Made by a program: the position numbers and the translations under genes. A stretch of 64,000 bases of DNA from Planctomycetia bacterium (GTDB lineage Bacteria > Planctomycetota > GCA-002687715), in contig SXUL01000036.1 of assembly GCA_005790545.1 (NCBI GenBank), positions 16,123-80,122 of the forward strand, written 5' to 3'. The notes below the pieces were generated by a model. That model searched no databases, was not told where the DNA came from, and saw only the letters and a program-made list of their open reading frames with translations. Shown here piece after piece: positions 44,323 through 54,948 of the stretch (the stretch's first letter is position 1; each line of letters starts with the position of its first letter).

Positions 44323-45026
44323 GGTCCGGGCGTTGTGCGACCGAAGCGCGCGCCCACGGCACGAGAGCCCTTGAGCGCCCCGGCTGTCACGCCGGTGCCG
44401 GAGAAGTCGGCTTCCTCGAGGTCGCACTCTTCGAAACGTGTCGCCTCCGTGATGGCCGCAATGAAACGCGAGCGGGCCAGCAAGCAGCGCTCGAAGTGCG
44501 TGCGGGTGAGATCTGCGTCCGTGAAATCCGCATCGGCCAATCGACAACCGGAAAAGCGCGCGCCCGTGGCGATGGAGCCCTGGAATGCGCCCCGCTCCAA
44601 CCCTGCGTTCTCGAAGATGCTGCCGCTGGTGTCCGCCGCCGAAAAATCTGCTCCGGACAATTCGGTCGCGAGCAGCACGCAGTTCAACAGACTGCTGCCA
44701 TGAAAATCGGCCCCGGCGAGGATGGCGTCCGCGAGCGGCGTCTCCTCAAGCAGTGCAAAGGCGAATTTCACACCCGCCCCGCGCGCACCCACCAGACGCG
44801 TGCGCCGGAGGACGGCCAGTTCGAAAACGGTGCCCGTCAGCCGAGCGTCCTTGAGACTCGCATCCGTCAGCACAGAGCGCGTGAAGAGCGCACCTTCCAG
44901 GTTCATCCCGTCAAAATGACAACCGGCGAGGTCCAAGTCCCGCAAGTCTGCTCCGGCGAGATCCAGCCGGGCAAGAACCCGCTCTCCGGCCAGAGCAGCT
45001 TCGATGTCAGCACGCGGGGATGGCAT
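44319..45026 (-). CDS. Pentapeptide-repeat protein
   Basis: 235 residues built mainly of A(D/N)LxX-like pentapeptides (GADLRDLDLAG, LADADFTDADLTRTHF), forming a quadrilateral beta-helix of about 35 repeats. Some members protect gyrase or act as structural adaptors, but no function is evident. The stop overlaps truA by ATGA and smc lies upstream. Confidence 0.85.
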   Translation of the reverse strand: MPSPRADIEAALAGERVLARLDLAGADLRDLDLAGCHFDGMNLEGALFTRSVLTDASLKDARLTGTVFELAVLRRTRLVGARGAGVKFAFALLEETPLADAILAGADFHGSSLLNCVLLATELSGADFSAADTSGSIFENAGLERGAFQGSIATGARFSGCRLADADFTDADLTRTHFERCLLARSRFIAAITEATRFEECDLEEADFSGTGVTAGALKGSRAVGARFGRTTPGP

Positions 45027-45050
45027 CAGGGAACTCCACGCTCCTGCGCA

Positions 45051-48000
45051 TCACGCGTCCGCCGGAGCACTCTCTGCAGGTGCCTCTCCCGCGGTTGCCG
45101 GTGCATCGTCCGCCTTGCCGGCCCGCACACGTCGTGCGGCGCGCGGCGCTTCCAAGGGCGGGACCTGCGGCAGCGCGCTGTCCTCGCGCAGGCGACCTTC
45201 GGCATCCACCTGCTCGATGCGCACCGTCACGCGACGTGACACGCCGCGCTCCGGCATGGTCACACCGAAAAGGCGGTCCGCGTGTTCCATGGTGCGCTTC
45301 GAGTGGGTCACCACCACGAACTGGCTCTTCAGCCTCCACTCGGAAACAAGACGCACAAAGCGCTCAGTGTTCTCCTCGTCGAGAGCTGCGTCCACCTCGT
45401 CGAGGAAGGCGCACGGCGCGGGGTGCGCGCGGAAGATGGCGAAGAGAAGCGCCACCGCCGTCAGCGAGCGCTCGCCACCGGAGAGCAACGTGATGCTCTG
45501 CAACTCCTTGCCCGGCGGCTGGGCCTTGATTTCGATGCCGCACTCGAGAGGCAACTCCGGGTTCTCAAGGCTGATCTCGGCGCGCCCGCCGCCAAAGAGG
45601 CGGCGATAGACCACGCTGAAGTGCTCGCGCACGGCGTTGAACGTGTCGAGGAAGAGCTGGGTGCTCTGTTCCTCGATGGACTTGGCCACCTTCTGAAGCT
45701 GTTCTTTCGCCTTCAAGAGGTCGTCGCGCTCGCCGAGGATGAAGGAGCTGCGCTGTTCTGCGGCTTCCAGTTCTTCCACGGCCGCGAGATTGACGTTGCC
45801 CAAGCGAAGAATGCGCTCCTTCAGGTCCTTCACCGCCTCCTCGATGGAGAGAGCCGGTGCATCCTCCACCGTTTCCGGATCGACACTGACCGGTTCCGCG
45901 GCCGCGCGCTCGAAGGCTTCGAGCTCCATGCCCAGGTCGTCGCGCACATGCGTCTTCAGCGCCTGCACGGCCGCATCATTGCCGGCCTCCGCTGCGCGAG
46001 CCTCCGCGATGCGCTCGAGGGTTGCGGCCAGAGCCGCGTCGGCACCTTCCAGTGCTTCCGCGGCCGCGCGCATGCGCTCGCGCACAACATCGGCACCGTT
46101 CTCGACCATCTGCAGCCGACGGGCTGCTTCGATGATGTTGGTCTCGCACTCGACCAACTGGGCCGCATCGCGCTCGAGGGCGCCTTCCGCCTCGGCAATG
46201 GCCGTGACCAGGCGTGCCTCCTCGTCCTGCGCAGAGGCACTGCGCTGCTCGGCATCGCGGATGCCCGCGCCGAGGAAGACCACGCGCGCCCGCGCTGCAT
46301 CGAGTTTCTCGTGCAACTTCGCATCCGCCAGCCGCACTTCGTGCTGACGCTGCTGCAGGCGATCGGCATCGTGCTGCAAGGAGAGCTGACGTTGGCGCGC
46401 CTCTTCGACCGTGCTCTCGCGCTGAATGCGTTGTTCCTTCAACAGCGCCGAACGGCTGCGAGCCTCTTCCAGTTGATCCGTCGCGACCTCGAGACGTTCG
46501 CGTCCCGCCGAAAGCTCGCGCAAGAGCAGCGTGCGCTCACCGTTCAGGCGCTCCATTTCGTTCACGAGCCGGACGGCCTGCTGGTCGAGACGCGCGGCCT
46601 CGCCTTCAGCCTTCACGAGCAGGACGGAGAGTTCCTTGACGCGCGCCCGGGCTTCGTCCCGCGCAGCGATGAGCGTGGTGAGCTGACGACGCGCTGTGTC
46701 GCGCTCCTCGGCGAGTCCGGTGAGCCGACGCTCCAAGCGACGCGCCTCAGCTTGCAGGGTGACAAGGCCCTGCGCCGCCGGGCCGCCGCGCGGCGTCGCG
46801 AGCATGCGTCCCGAGCGCAAGACATCACCGTCCGCGCTCACGAGCATGGCCGGAACGCTGCGGTCCTCTGCCAAGGCCGCTTCAAAATCCTCGCGCCCGA
46901 GGACGCGCACGCCCTCGAGAAGCTGGCCGAGCACTCGCCCGATGTCCGCCGTGGTGGCGCGAACTCCAGCCGGCAATGCATGCCCGGCTTCCTTGAAGCG
47001 ATCGAGCGGCAGGAACACGGCGCCACCGAGATGCTTCTCTCTCAAGAAGCGCAGGCCTTCGATGGCCTCGCGGCCATCGGCCACCACCAGTGCCTGCGCG
47101 GCATCGCCGAGTGCCGCCTCGACACCACGTGCCTCGGCAAAATCCACTTCGAACAGATGCAGGAGCAGGCCTCTGAATCCGGGCATGAATTCCGGACGGC
47201 GCGCCTTCTCGGCCATGATGGCGAGCGTGCCCTCATTCAGCCCTTCGCCACGGCGCAGCGTGCTGGTCAGCACGTCCTTCCTTGCCTGGGCGCGGTGCTG
47301 CTCGGCCTCCGTGCGCCGCAGTACTTCCTCTGCGTCGTTCACGGCCCCTTCGCAGCGCTCGACCTCGAGTTCCGCCGCGGTGAGGGCATTGCGACTGCCC
47401 TCAAGAGCCGTGGTGCGTTCGCCTTGCGTGCCTGCGAGCCCGGTGAGTTCCGCCTTGAGGCGCGCGAGCGCGGCGTCCGAGCGCTGCAGACGTTCTTCGC
47501 CAGTGGCCAGCGCGGCGCGGCCGTGCGCGAGGGCGGTTTCGCAGCGTGCCTCCTGCGTGCTCGAGGCGGCAATTTCGCGCTCATGCAGCGCGAGTGCTGA
47601 TTCGGCTGCCGTGCGCGCGTCTGTGGCCGTGGCCACTTCCGTCCGCGCTTCACGGACGAGACCGGTCGCCTCCGCGAGTTCCCGCGCGGTGCCTTGCACA
47701 TCCCTGGCAAGAGCCTCGCTCTCGCGGCGGACGAGTGTTTCCTCCTCCGCCAGTTCCGAAGCCGAACGCCGGGCGTCTTCCGCCTCGGTCTTGCGGTTCT
47801 CGAGCCGCCGCGCTCCCTCTTCAACGTAGCGCCGTTGAAGGGCAATGGTTTCCTTCAGGCTGCCGAGACGCGCTGCGAGCTCGGCGTGCTGGGAGCGAGC
47901 TCCGGCGACATGGTCGACAGTGGCCGTGAGCTCGGTTTCGATACCCGTCGCGCGGGCCTTGGCCTCATCACGTCCGGTGCGCAATCCGTCCCGTTCCGCA

Positions 48001-48758
48001 AAGAGCCCGGCCATGCGCACCGCGAGTTCCGATTGACCGGCCGAGAGGACCCTCCACCGCTCGAACGCCGCGCGATTCTGCAGCCCTTGGAGTTTCTGGC
48101 TGAGTTCCCGGTGGCTCCGCGCCTTGCCGGCTTGCAACTTGAGGGAGCGGATCTGGCGCGAGATCTCCTCCACCACGTCCGCGAGGCGCGAGAGATTCTC
48201 GTCCACCTTCTGGAGCTTCAATTCCGTCTCGTGGCGCCGCGCGCGCAGCCGCGAGATGCCTGCGGCTTCCTCGAAAACGCGCCGCCGGTCGACGGCATTG
48301 TTGGCGAGGACCGCATCGATCTTGCCCTGCTCCATGAAGGCATAGCCACCCGATCCGAGCCCGGTGCCGGCGAGAAGATCGCGCACGTCCTTCAAGCGCG
48401 ACGGGCGACCGTTGATCAGGTACTCGGTCTCGCCGGTCCGGAAGACGCGCCGGGTGATGTTCACCTCGTCGGCATCCTCGGGCAGTACGCGATCCTCGTT
48501 CGCGAAGAGCAGCGTGCCTTCGCACAGCCCCATGGGCGCGCGGCGCACGGTGCCATTGAAGATGACATCCATCATCTCGCGGCCACGGAGCGATGTGGGA
48601 CGCTGCTCGCCGAGGACCCACTTCACTGCATCGATGACATTCGATTTGCCGCAGCCGTTCGGCCCGACGATGCAGGTGAGTGCGCCGCCCTCGAACGTGA
48701 ACTCCGTACGGTCGGCGAACGACTTGAACCCGTGCACGATCAACCGCTGCAAGCGCAT
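45051..48758 (-). CDS. smc: Chromosome segregation protein SMC
   Basis: A 1235-residue condensin-type ATPase. Walker A is GPNGCGKSN (about 32-40). Long coiled coils flank a hinge at about 515-670. The ABC signature LLSGGERSL and Walker B with catalytic Glu (FLDEVDAALD) are near the C-terminus. The start at 48758 is set by MRLQRLIVHGFKSFADRTE. A C-terminal tail of about 70 residues past the ATPase is Ala/Arg rich. No scpA or scpB is in the window. Confidence 0.97.
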   Translation of the reverse strand: MRLQRLIVHGFKSFADRTEFTFEGGALTCIVGPNGCGKSNVIDAVKWVLGEQRPTSLRGREMMDVIFNGTVRRAPMGLCEGTLLFANEDRVLPEDADEVNITRRVFRTGETEYLINGRPSRLKDVRDLLAGTGLGSGGYAFMEQGKIDAVLANNAVDRRRVFEEAAGISRLRARRHETELKLQKVDENLSRLADVVEEISRQIRSLKLQAGKARSHRELSQKLQGLQNRAAFERWRVLSAGQSELAVRMAGLFAERDGLRTGRDEAKARATGIETELTATVDHVAGARSQHAELAARLGSLKETIALQRRYVEEGARRLENRKTEAEDARRSASELAEEETLVRRESEALARDVQGTARELAEATGLVREARTEVATATDARTAAESALALHEREIAASSTQEARCETALAHGRAALATGEERLQRSDAALARLKAELTGLAGTQGERTTALEGSRNALTAAELEVERCEGAVNDAEEVLRRTEAEQHRAQARKDVLTSTLRRGEGLNEGTLAIMAEKARRPEFMPGFRGLLLHLFEVDFAEARGVEAALGDAAQALVVADGREAIEGLRFLREKHLGGAVFLPLDRFKEAGHALPAGVRATTADIGRVLGQLLEGVRVLGREDFEAALAEDRSVPAMLVSADGDVLRSGRMLATPRGGPAAQGLVTLQAEARRLERRLTGLAEERDTARRQLTTLIAARDEARARVKELSVLLVKAEGEAARLDQQAVRLVNEMERLNGERTLLLRELSAGRERLEVATDQLEEARSRSALLKEQRIQRESTVEEARQRQLSLQHDADRLQQRQHEVRLADAKLHEKLDAARARVVFLGAGIRDAEQRSASAQDEEARLVTAIAEAEGALERDAAQLVECETNIIEAARRLQMVENGADVVRERMRAAAEALEGADAALAATLERIAEARAAEAGNDAAVQALKTHVRDDLGMELEAFERAAAEPVSVDPETVEDAPALSIEEAVKDLKERILRLGNVNLAAVEELEAAEQRSSFILGERDDLLKAKEQLQKVAKSIEEQSTQLFLDTFNAVREHFSVVYRRLFGGGRAEISLENPELPLECGIEIKAQPPGKELQSITLLSGGERSLTAVALLFAIFRAHPAPCAFLDEVDAALDEENTERFVRLVSEWRLKSQFVVVTHSKRTMEHADRLFGVTMPERGVSRRVTVRIEQVDAEGRLREDSALPQVPPLEAPRAARRVRAGKADDAPATAGEAPAESAPADA

Positions 48759-48846
48759 CGCGTTACCCCACAACGGGTGCGGGGCCGCGCATCGGTCCCC
48801 CACAAGCCCGCCCCGGGAGCAGCATAGCCCCCCTGTTTCGGTTTTC

Positions 48847-50574
48847 CTATCGGGGAGATGGTGCCTGGAAGAGGTCGCCTTGAACCTCTTCGGCCAGCGC
48901 ATCCGGGGCCGCAAAACGCACCCAGCGCAACGCCGTTTTCGTCACCAAACCGTCGAGAACCGCTGAGGCGCCGCGCTCCGAAGTGAGCGCGAGTGGCAGA
49001 GGCACGACGCCACCCAACGACGCGGTCAGTTCTCTGGACAAGAGGCCCCGGTGAATCGGCGCATCCAGCGGCCAGCCAAGAGGAAGCACGGTGTCCGCGC
49101 TCCGCCCCGGAGCCCCCGCGGTGGAGGCGGCCGCCAGCGTGACCTCGCTCGGGCGACCAGACGCGGCTGGATCCACATCGAGCAGACACGCGACCAAGCG
49201 TGCCGCCAGGCGCGGTCGCTCCTGAGCACGCGAGGCTCCTCTGTGCACCAGCAGGTCGAGTGCCTCGCCGAGGTGCAATAATCTCACCTCTGTACGTTCG
49301 ACGAGTTCCCGGGAGGGCAGCCCGAGCTCTTCGAGGACGGCGGCAAGGAACGTGCCCTGTTGGACGCGGCCGCGCTCGGCCTCGATCTCGCGGACGAGCG
49401 AACGTGCCCGCACCATGGCCACGTCGGCCGCATCGAGGCTCTGCACGGACTGAAACAACTGCAGAAGATCGATGCCTGCTTCGACCAACCCGATGGAGAT
49501 GGGCTCGGGCCGGTCGCGCAACAGAAAGGCCGCACCCAGCGACGCCTGCTCCAGCAGCAGCGGTTCTGGAGTTGCAGCGTCAAAACGCCAGAGCACATCC
49601 ACGCCGAGATCCCGTCGCCAGTGACGTGTGCTCTCCACCAGCGCCGCCTCGAGAGGCAGATCCACGGCTACGCGCGCGCTGCAACCGGCACGGCGAGCTT
49701 GACGCACGGTATCGATCAGCACCTCGAGAAGGGCTTCTCCGGCGACGCGCTGTGCGTGTGCCACTCCGGTGAAACACAGCGTGCCGCGCACGAGCGGGAG
49801 CAGTCGGGAGATCCAGGCCGCGAACGTCGCGGGTGTGGAAGGAACGACACCCAGCACCAAGGACGAGGCGCGCAACGGATCGCCGAGCCCGGGCAGCGTG
49901 ATGTCCCCGGACGCGGCTGCCGCCGCCACAGCGCCCGCGTGTACTTCGAGCAGCAGCAGCTTCTCGAACGCGGCCGCCGCCACCATTCTGTCGCCAAGCT
50001 GCGGATCGCCACCAGCACTGCCAAGGCGCGCACCCAACGTGCGCGGCGAGAGCGCCACACTCACCGCTGCTCGAGCCGCGCTTCCGTCGAGGGCAATCAA
50101 CGCGCTGGCCGCGAGTTCCGCAAGCAAACCGCTGGACACGAGTTCGACGCGCAACGCCGCCAACTGGCGCTCGACGCGCAGTGCGATCTCTCCGGCGATG
50201 ACATCCGGCAGGCCCGCGTTGCGCACCAAGGAGAGCACGAAGCGCTCATGCGCAAATGGCCCACGGCCATCCACGCCCTGCACTTCGAGATGTCCGAGGA
50301 GCGCGGCGCGCTCGCGACGCTCGTGCACGAGATGGCGTGCGGCCGCCTCATGCCCGGTGGATTCGAGCACATTCGCCAACAGGTCCTCGTACTCAGGCTC
50401 CGAGAGATCCCGCAGCGGCCCCTTCTGCACCAGTTCCATCACGGCATCGGCAAGCACACGCGCCAGCGCAGGAGGCGCCTCCGTGGATGCGATGAGCGCG
50501 TCGGCGAGCTCCGCCTCGACCTCACCATGCAGCAGCGGCGCCGTGGAACCGTCAGCTCTGCGCACCCGCCGCAT
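48847..50574 (-). CDS. ATP-cone protein, possible non-catalytic NrdD relative
   Basis: 575 residues of no firmly assigned family. Residues 1-90 fit the ATP-cone pattern ([10 protein letters not shown], then two helices and [16 protein letters not shown]), the same module as in the adjacent NrdR. Downstream parts recall anaerobic ribonucleotide reductase Nrd[19 protein letters not shown] near 215 (compare aHxxGDIHIHDL) and [19 protein letters not shown] near 380. There is no glycyl-radical RxCGY site, no C-terminal zinc cysteines, and only three cysteines. It overlaps nrdR by 23 bases. It could be a regulatory or structural partner of NrdR rather than an enzyme. Confidence 0.6.
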   Translation of the reverse strand: MRRVRRADGSTAPLLHGEVEAELADALIASTEAPPALARVLADAVMELVQKGPLRDLSEPEYEDLLANVLESTGHEAAARHLVHERRERAALLGHLEVQGVDGRGPFAHERFVLSLVRNAGLPDVIAGEIALRVERQLAALRVELVSSGLLAELAASALIALDGSAARAAVSVALSPRTLGARLGSAGGDPQLGDRMVAAAAFEKLLLLEVHAGAVAAAAASGDITLPGLGDPLRASSLVLGVVPSTPATFAAWISRLLPLVRGTLCFTGVAHAQRVAGEALLEVLIDTVRQARRAGCSARVAVDLPLEAALVESTRHWRRDLGVDVLWRFDAATPEPLLLEQASLGAAFLLRDRPEPISIGLVEAGIDLLQLFQSVQSLDAADVAMVRARSLVREIEAERGRVQQGTFLAAVLEELGLPSRELVERTEVRLLHLGEALDLLVHRGASRAQERPRLAARLVACLLDVDPAASGRPSEVTLAAASTAGAPGRSADTVLPLGWPLDAPIHRGLLSRELTASLGGVVPLPLALTSERGASAVLDGLVTKTALRWVRFAAPDALAEEVQGDLFQAPSPR

Positions 50575-51049
50575 CGCCGCCCTCCTTCCCCGACAAGACC
50601 CGCTTCAGTTCCGCCATGAATGCATTCACGTCCTTGAATTCGCGGTACACCGAGGCGAAGCGCACGTAGGCCACCTGATCGAGCGAGCGCAATTCTTCCA
50701 TGACGAAATCGCCGATGATGCGGCTCGACACTTCGGAATCAAAAGTCTCGCTGACCTTCGTCTCGACGCGGCTGGTCACTTCTTCGAGCGTCTCCGTACT
50801 GACCGGACGCTTGTGACAGGCGAGCATGAGCCCTGAGAGAATCTTCTGGCGATCGAACGGGACCCTGCTGCCGTCCTTCTTGACCACACGCAGCGGCATC
50901 TCCTCGATGCGCTCGTAGGTCGTGAAGCGCCGCGTGCAATCGAGGCATTCGCGGCGCCGGCGGATCACACCTTGGTCGTTGCAGGCCCTGGAGTCGATGA
51001 CCTTGTCTTCGATGGCCTTGCAAAACGGGCAGCGCATGGCGGTGCTCAT
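50552..51049 (-). CDS. nrdR: Transcriptional repressor NrdR
   Basis: Represses ribonucleotide reductase genes in response to ATP/dATP. 165 residues. The zinc ribbon has CPFC and CLDC. The ATP cone starts [18 protein letters not shown] (about 53). Starts at 51049 and 51037 are both possible; most relatives begin at MRCPFC, the second. It overlaps the ATP-cone gene downstream. Confidence 0.95.
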   Translation of the reverse strand: MSTAMRCPFCKAIEDKVIDSRACNDQGVIRRRRECLDCTRRFTTYERIEEMPLRVVKKDGSRVPFDRQKILSGLMLACHKRPVSTETLEEVTSRVETKVSETFDSEVSSRIIGDFVMEELRSLDQVAYVRFASVYREFKDVNAFMAELKRVLSGKEGGDAAGAQS

Positions 51050-51081
51050 ATCACCACGCCGCGAAGACCGTCAAGGACGGA

Positions 51082-52374
51082 TCATTTGCCGATGCAGAAC
51101 TGGCTGAAGATGCGATCGAGCAGTCGCGCCGGCGCATCACTGCCGGTGACGGCGGAGATCTCTCGCAATGCCTCATGGAGATCCGCCGCCGCGAGCTCGC
51201 GCTCGCCCGCTGCGCCAAGGAGCGTCCGCGCGCGCGCGACCGCCATGGCGGCCAAACGGCAATGCTCAGCCTGACGTACCGAGGCCACAGAACCGGAGAC
51301 GTGCGGAACGAGCCGCTGGAACATGGCCAGGCGCAGCTGCGGAATTCCTTTGCCCGTCAACCCGCTGACGGCCAGCACGCCGGCGGGACAGGCACCCAGA
51401 TCCGCGTGCGTGAGGACCGGGAGACTCCGCGCAGCGGGACGCGCTGCCGGCTGGCCCGGAGCGCGCACCTCGAGGAGGAGATCCGCGGCTGCAAGCCACG
51501 CCGCGCGACGCGCCTGTGCCTCAACATCGGCTGCGGCGGGGACAACGTCTGACCCTGCGGTGTCCACCAACCGCACCAGCATTTCGTCCAACTCGCACTG
51601 CCCCTCCACCGCATCACGTGTCGTGCCAGCAAAGGGGCTCGCCAGCGCGCGCTCGGATCCAGAGAGCGCATTGAACAGCGTCGACTTGCCCGCGTTCGCC
51701 GGCCCGCTCAAGACCACCAGCGGCACCCCGCTGCTTGCACACGGGCCAGCAGTGTCAGCCGCCAGTTGCGAGAGCAGCCCGGCAGTGCGCGCAAGCGATG
51801 CGGAAGCATCCACTGGCAGCGGAATCTCGACATCGTCATCCTGAAAGTCGAACCCCAGTTCGAGCGGAATCAAGACCGCCTGGATGGCCGAAGTGCAACT
51901 CGCGAGCCGACGGGCGAGGCCACCTTCAAGGACAAAGACGGCGCGCTGCCGCTCCGCCTCGGACTCGGCGGCCACCAGCGAACCAACCGCTTCTGCCCGC
52001 GCAAGGTCGAGTTTGCCGTGTTCGAGAGCACGGCGCGTGAATTCTCCCGCGGATGCATCCACGATGCCCTCGGCCAGCAGCGTTTCGCGGAGCAGGGCCG
52101 CGAGCAGCGGCGCTCCCGGGAAATGCACTTCGAGGCAGTCCTCGCCGGTTGCGCTGCGAGGCGCCTTTCTCCACCAGAGCGCAGCCGGCACCTCGAGCAC
52201 GCCGAGCCGGAGAGAGAGTGCTTGAACGGCGGAAGGCGTGTCGAACACGGCTCTGCTCGCTGGCTGGAGTTTCTCCAGGACGGGCCGCGCGAGCGGCCCG
52301 GAAATCCGCAGCACCTGTCGCGCTGCAGGGACACGCGCGCAGGCCATCGCCATGATGGTGCGCGCGTCGGCCAT
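51082..52374 (-). CDS. mnmE: tRNA modification GTPase MnmE
   Basis: Works with MnmG to modify the wobble uridine of several tRNAs, 430 residues. N-terminal domain with SATGEDCLEVHFPG and the central helical motif SAGEFTRRALEHGKLDLARAEAV. The G domain has GPANAGKSTLFN and DTAG. It ends in FCIGK with the essential Cys. It is four bases from yidC, a usual pairing. Confidence 0.96.
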   Translation of the reverse strand: MADARTIMAMACARVPAARQVLRISGPLARPVLEKLQPASRAVFDTPSAVQALSLRLGVLEVPAALWWRKAPRSATGEDCLEVHFPGAPLLAALLRETLLAEGIVDASAGEFTRRALEHGKLDLARAEAVGSLVAAESEAERQRAVFVLEGGLARRLASCTSAIQAVLIPLELGFDFQDDDVEIPLPVDASASLARTAGLLSQLAADTAGPCASSGVPLVVLSGPANAGKSTLFNALSGSERALASPFAGTTRDAVEGQCELDEMLVRLVDTAGSDVVPAAADVEAQARRAAWLAAADLLLEVRAPGQPAARPAARSLPVLTHADLGACPAGVLAVSGLTGKGIPQLRLAMFQRLVPHVSGSVASVRQAEHCRLAAMAVARARTLLGAAGERELAAADLHEALREISAVTGSDAPARLLDRIFSQFCIGK

Positions 52375-52377
52375 GCT

Positions 52378-54177
52378 TCAGCTCTGCCGTGCGCGCAGCG
52401 AACGGATGATGCGCCCTTCCACGATGCCGATGCTGCTGCTCACCAGCCAGTAGAGAGAGAGTCCCGCCGCGTAGCTGTACATCATGAACCCGAAGAGAAC
52501 GGGCATGAACAACATCATCTTGCGCTGCTGCTCCATCTGCGGGTCGCTGGTGGCCGGCTTCGGCATGAGCCACGAGTTCAGGAACCACGCGACAGTCATG
52601 AGGATCGGCAAGAGGTGCAGCCCGGTCAGCGCAGGAGCGCCACCGACGCAGGAGCTGCAGCCCGGGATGAATCCGCACAGAGACATCGGATTCGCCATGG
52701 GGCTCGCGAAAGTGATGAGATGGTCGGGTTGCGACAGGTCCGCCACCCACCACCAGCCGGCCTGCCGGAGGTCAATGGATGCGCGCAGCGCAGAGAAGAG
52801 ACCGAAGAAGATCGGGATCTGCAGCAGCATCGGCAAGCACCCGCCGAGTGGCACGAGCTTCACCTTCTCCTCGCGCATCATCTTCATCTGCTCTTCAGCG
52901 AATTTGCGCGAGTCACCCTCGTGCTTCTTCTTGAGCGCTTCGAGCTTCGGCTTCAATTTCGCCATCTGCTCCTGGTGCTTCGCCATCGCGTCCTGACTGC
53001 GACGATTCACCGGGAAGAGCACGCAGCGCACGAGCAATGTCATCAGGATGATGGCGATGCCCCAGTTGCCGCACAGGCCGTGCATCAAGTCGAGCAGGAA
53101 CAGCACCGCGCGGCCGATGACCCGGGCCCAACCAAGTTGGTCGCGATAGATGAGCGCGAGCGCCTCGGCAGCCGCCGGTTTGTCGGCCAGGTCCGCCGCA
53201 ACGATGCGGTCGTCCACCGGCCCCATGTAAATCAGCCCCGAGTGGGTGACAGGCGCAGCACCGGCTTCGGCACGCATGCCGAACTCGATGCAGGTGGCGG
53301 TACGCACCTGATCCGTTGCCCCATCATCCTTGCGGTCCTGCGCGGCCACTTCCTCGACGCGCGCCACGACGGAGTCGGGGAACGACTCGAGCAAAAGCAG
53401 CATGCCGAAGTAGTTCGAGAAATCACCGGCGAAGCGCTGTGCGCCGGCGAGCGCAAGGGACTTTCCGGCCGACTCTTCGTGCACCTCGGGAGCCATGACG
53501 GCGCGGTATTCACGCTCCACGCCGTTCAGGCCCGCATGAGCCGGTGTCGCGGCCGACGCGCCAGGTTCCTGAAAGACCCCGGGCGTCACCTGCAAGGCGA
53601 GATCGAGCGGAAAGACCGCATTCGCAGCCCCTTCGGCCCGCACACTGCAACGCAGTTCCGCATGCAAGCTGTGGCCCGCCGGAAGGCTGAGTTCCTTCTT
53701 GACGAACACACGCCCGCCGGGCCGCTCCACGCTGCGCTCCATGACCAGCGTGCGGCCGTCCGCGGATTTCGCGAGCTGCCACATGTGCCCGCTGCCGAGA
53801 TCATCGTTCTTGGTCGCCCGCAATTCGAGGGCTGCATGCTTGTCCCCCGACTGCGCATGCACCAGCAGCAGATCGCGCTCGCTGCCTACGCTTGGATGAC
53901 GTCCCTTCAACTCGACCCGCGTGAGCACGGCTCCGTCGTTGGAGACGACCAGACGCACGTCGTCGTTCTCGAGCACTTCCTCGCGGCGCTCGACCTCGGG
54001 CATGGCTGCAACCCGCACGGCCGGTGCAACCGGCTGCGACGATTCGACCGGCTTCGGAGCTTCGCTCGCGGGCGGCGTCACCGGCTTCGGCGCGGGTGTC
54101 GGGCCCGGAAAGAGAAACTGCCATCCGAGCAGTACCGCGAGGGAAAGGACGAGTGCGAGGAGGAATCGCTTTTCCAT
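52378..54177 (-). CDS. yidC: Membrane protein insertase YidC
   Basis: 599 residues. N-terminal transmembrane helix (FLLALVLSLAVLLGWQFLF), a Pro-rich linker, and a large P1 domain as in Gram-negative YidC. The Oxa1 core begins near residue 350 (GIAIILMTLLVRCVLFPVN, then LGGCLPMLLQIPIFFGLF). It precedes mnmE as in most genomes; rnpA and rpmH are not here. Confidence 0.97.
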   Translation of the reverse strand: MEKRFLLALVLSLAVLLGWQFLFPGPTPAPKPVTPPASEAPKPVESSQPVAPAVRVAAMPEVERREEVLENDDVRLVVSNDGAVLTRVELKGRHPSVGSERDLLLVHAQSGDKHAALELRATKNDDLGSGHMWQLAKSADGRTLVMERSVERPGGRVFVKKELSLPAGHSLHAELRCSVRAEGAANAVFPLDLALQVTPGVFQEPGASAATPAHAGLNGVEREYRAVMAPEVHEESAGKSLALAGAQRFAGDFSNYFGMLLLLESFPDSVVARVEEVAAQDRKDDGATDQVRTATCIEFGMRAEAGAAPVTHSGLIYMGPVDDRIVAADLADKPAAAEALALIYRDQLGWARVIGRAVLFLLDLMHGLCGNWGIAIILMTLLVRCVLFPVNRRSQDAMAKHQEQMAKLKPKLEALKKKHEGDSRKFAEEQMKMMREEKVKLVPLGGCLPMLLQIPIFFGLFSALRASIDLRQAGWWWVADLSQPDHLITFASPMANPMSLCGFIPGCSSCVGGAPALTGLHLLPILMTVAWFLNSWLMPKPATSDPQMEQQRKMMLFMPVLFGFMMYSYAAGLSLYWLVSSSIGIVEGRIIRSLRARQS

Positions 54178-54179
54178 GT

Positions 54180-54935
54180 CTACTTGCCGACCTTCAGGCG
54201 CTGCGCGAGAAACTTGTCCAGTTCAGCCACGGCGAGAATCTTCGCCATGGCCTGATCCACGTCGTAGGCGACGCGCCGGAACTGGATGCGATCGTCATCG
54301 ATGAGGACGTAGCAGGAACGTGGATCACCGTCGCGCGGTTGTCCTACGCTGCCCACGTTCACGAACGACTTCCCGGTTGGCAACGCTTGCCAGCCGGCGA
54401 ACTCGCTCTGGTGACGGAAGAGCTGTCCGCCGTCAGGAAAGACTCCGGGGACATGCGTGTGTCCGCCAAAGGCCACGCGACCCTCGATATGGGCGAAGAG
54501 CACGCCCATCCGCGCACGGTCGAGAGCATCCGCGGGCAACACGTACTCCTCCACTGGATTCACGGGCGAGGCGTGCACGAAGAGCATCTGGCCGTCTTCG
54601 CGGCGCTCGGGCATGCACTCGATCAGGCCCCACAGACGCGCGTTGTCCGCTGCCGACTGGCCGCGTGCGTTGAGCTGGGACTGCGTCCAGAGCAACGCCT
54701 TGTAAGCGCGGTCGTTGAATGAACCGGCGCCTTCCATGAGGCCGTGTTCATGGTTGCCGAGCAGCATGAACTCGCAGCGCGAGCCGGCGTCCAGCAGCAC
54801 CTCGCGCGGATTCGCGCCGTAGCCGATCACATCGCCGAGGCAGACCACGCGCCGGACAGGAAACGCGGCCATGTCCGCCCAGACAGCCTGCAACGCCTCC
54901 AGATTGGAGTGCAAATCGGAGATGATCGCGAGCAT
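54180..54935 (-). CDS. Calcineurin-like metallophosphoesterase
   Basis: 251 residues with the five metal motifs: DLHSN, GDVIGYGANP, GNHEHG, FVHASP and GGHTHVPG. These fit the YfcE/diadenosine or phosphodiesterase type. It starts MLAIISDLHSNLEALQAV. It is read with yidC, two bases away. Substrate unknown. Confidence 0.88.
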   Translation of the reverse strand: MLAIISDLHSNLEALQAVWADMAAFPVRRVVCLGDVIGYGANPREVLLDAGSRCEFMLLGNHEHGLMEGAGSFNDRAYKALLWTQSQLNARGQSAADNARLWGLIECMPERREDGQMLFVHASPVNPVEEYVLPADALDRARMGVLFAHIEGRVAFGGHTHVPGVFPDGGQLFRHQSEFAGWQALPTGKSFVNVGSVGQPRDGDPRSCYVLIDDDRIQFRRVAYDVDQAMAKILAVAELDKFLAQRLKVGK

Positions 54936-54948
54936 GCCGGGAAGAGGT

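Noticed and set aside
45282..47600. Plus-strand open frame of 772 codons opposite smc
   Set aside because: Shadow of the smc coiled-coil region; the minus frame has all SMC motifs.
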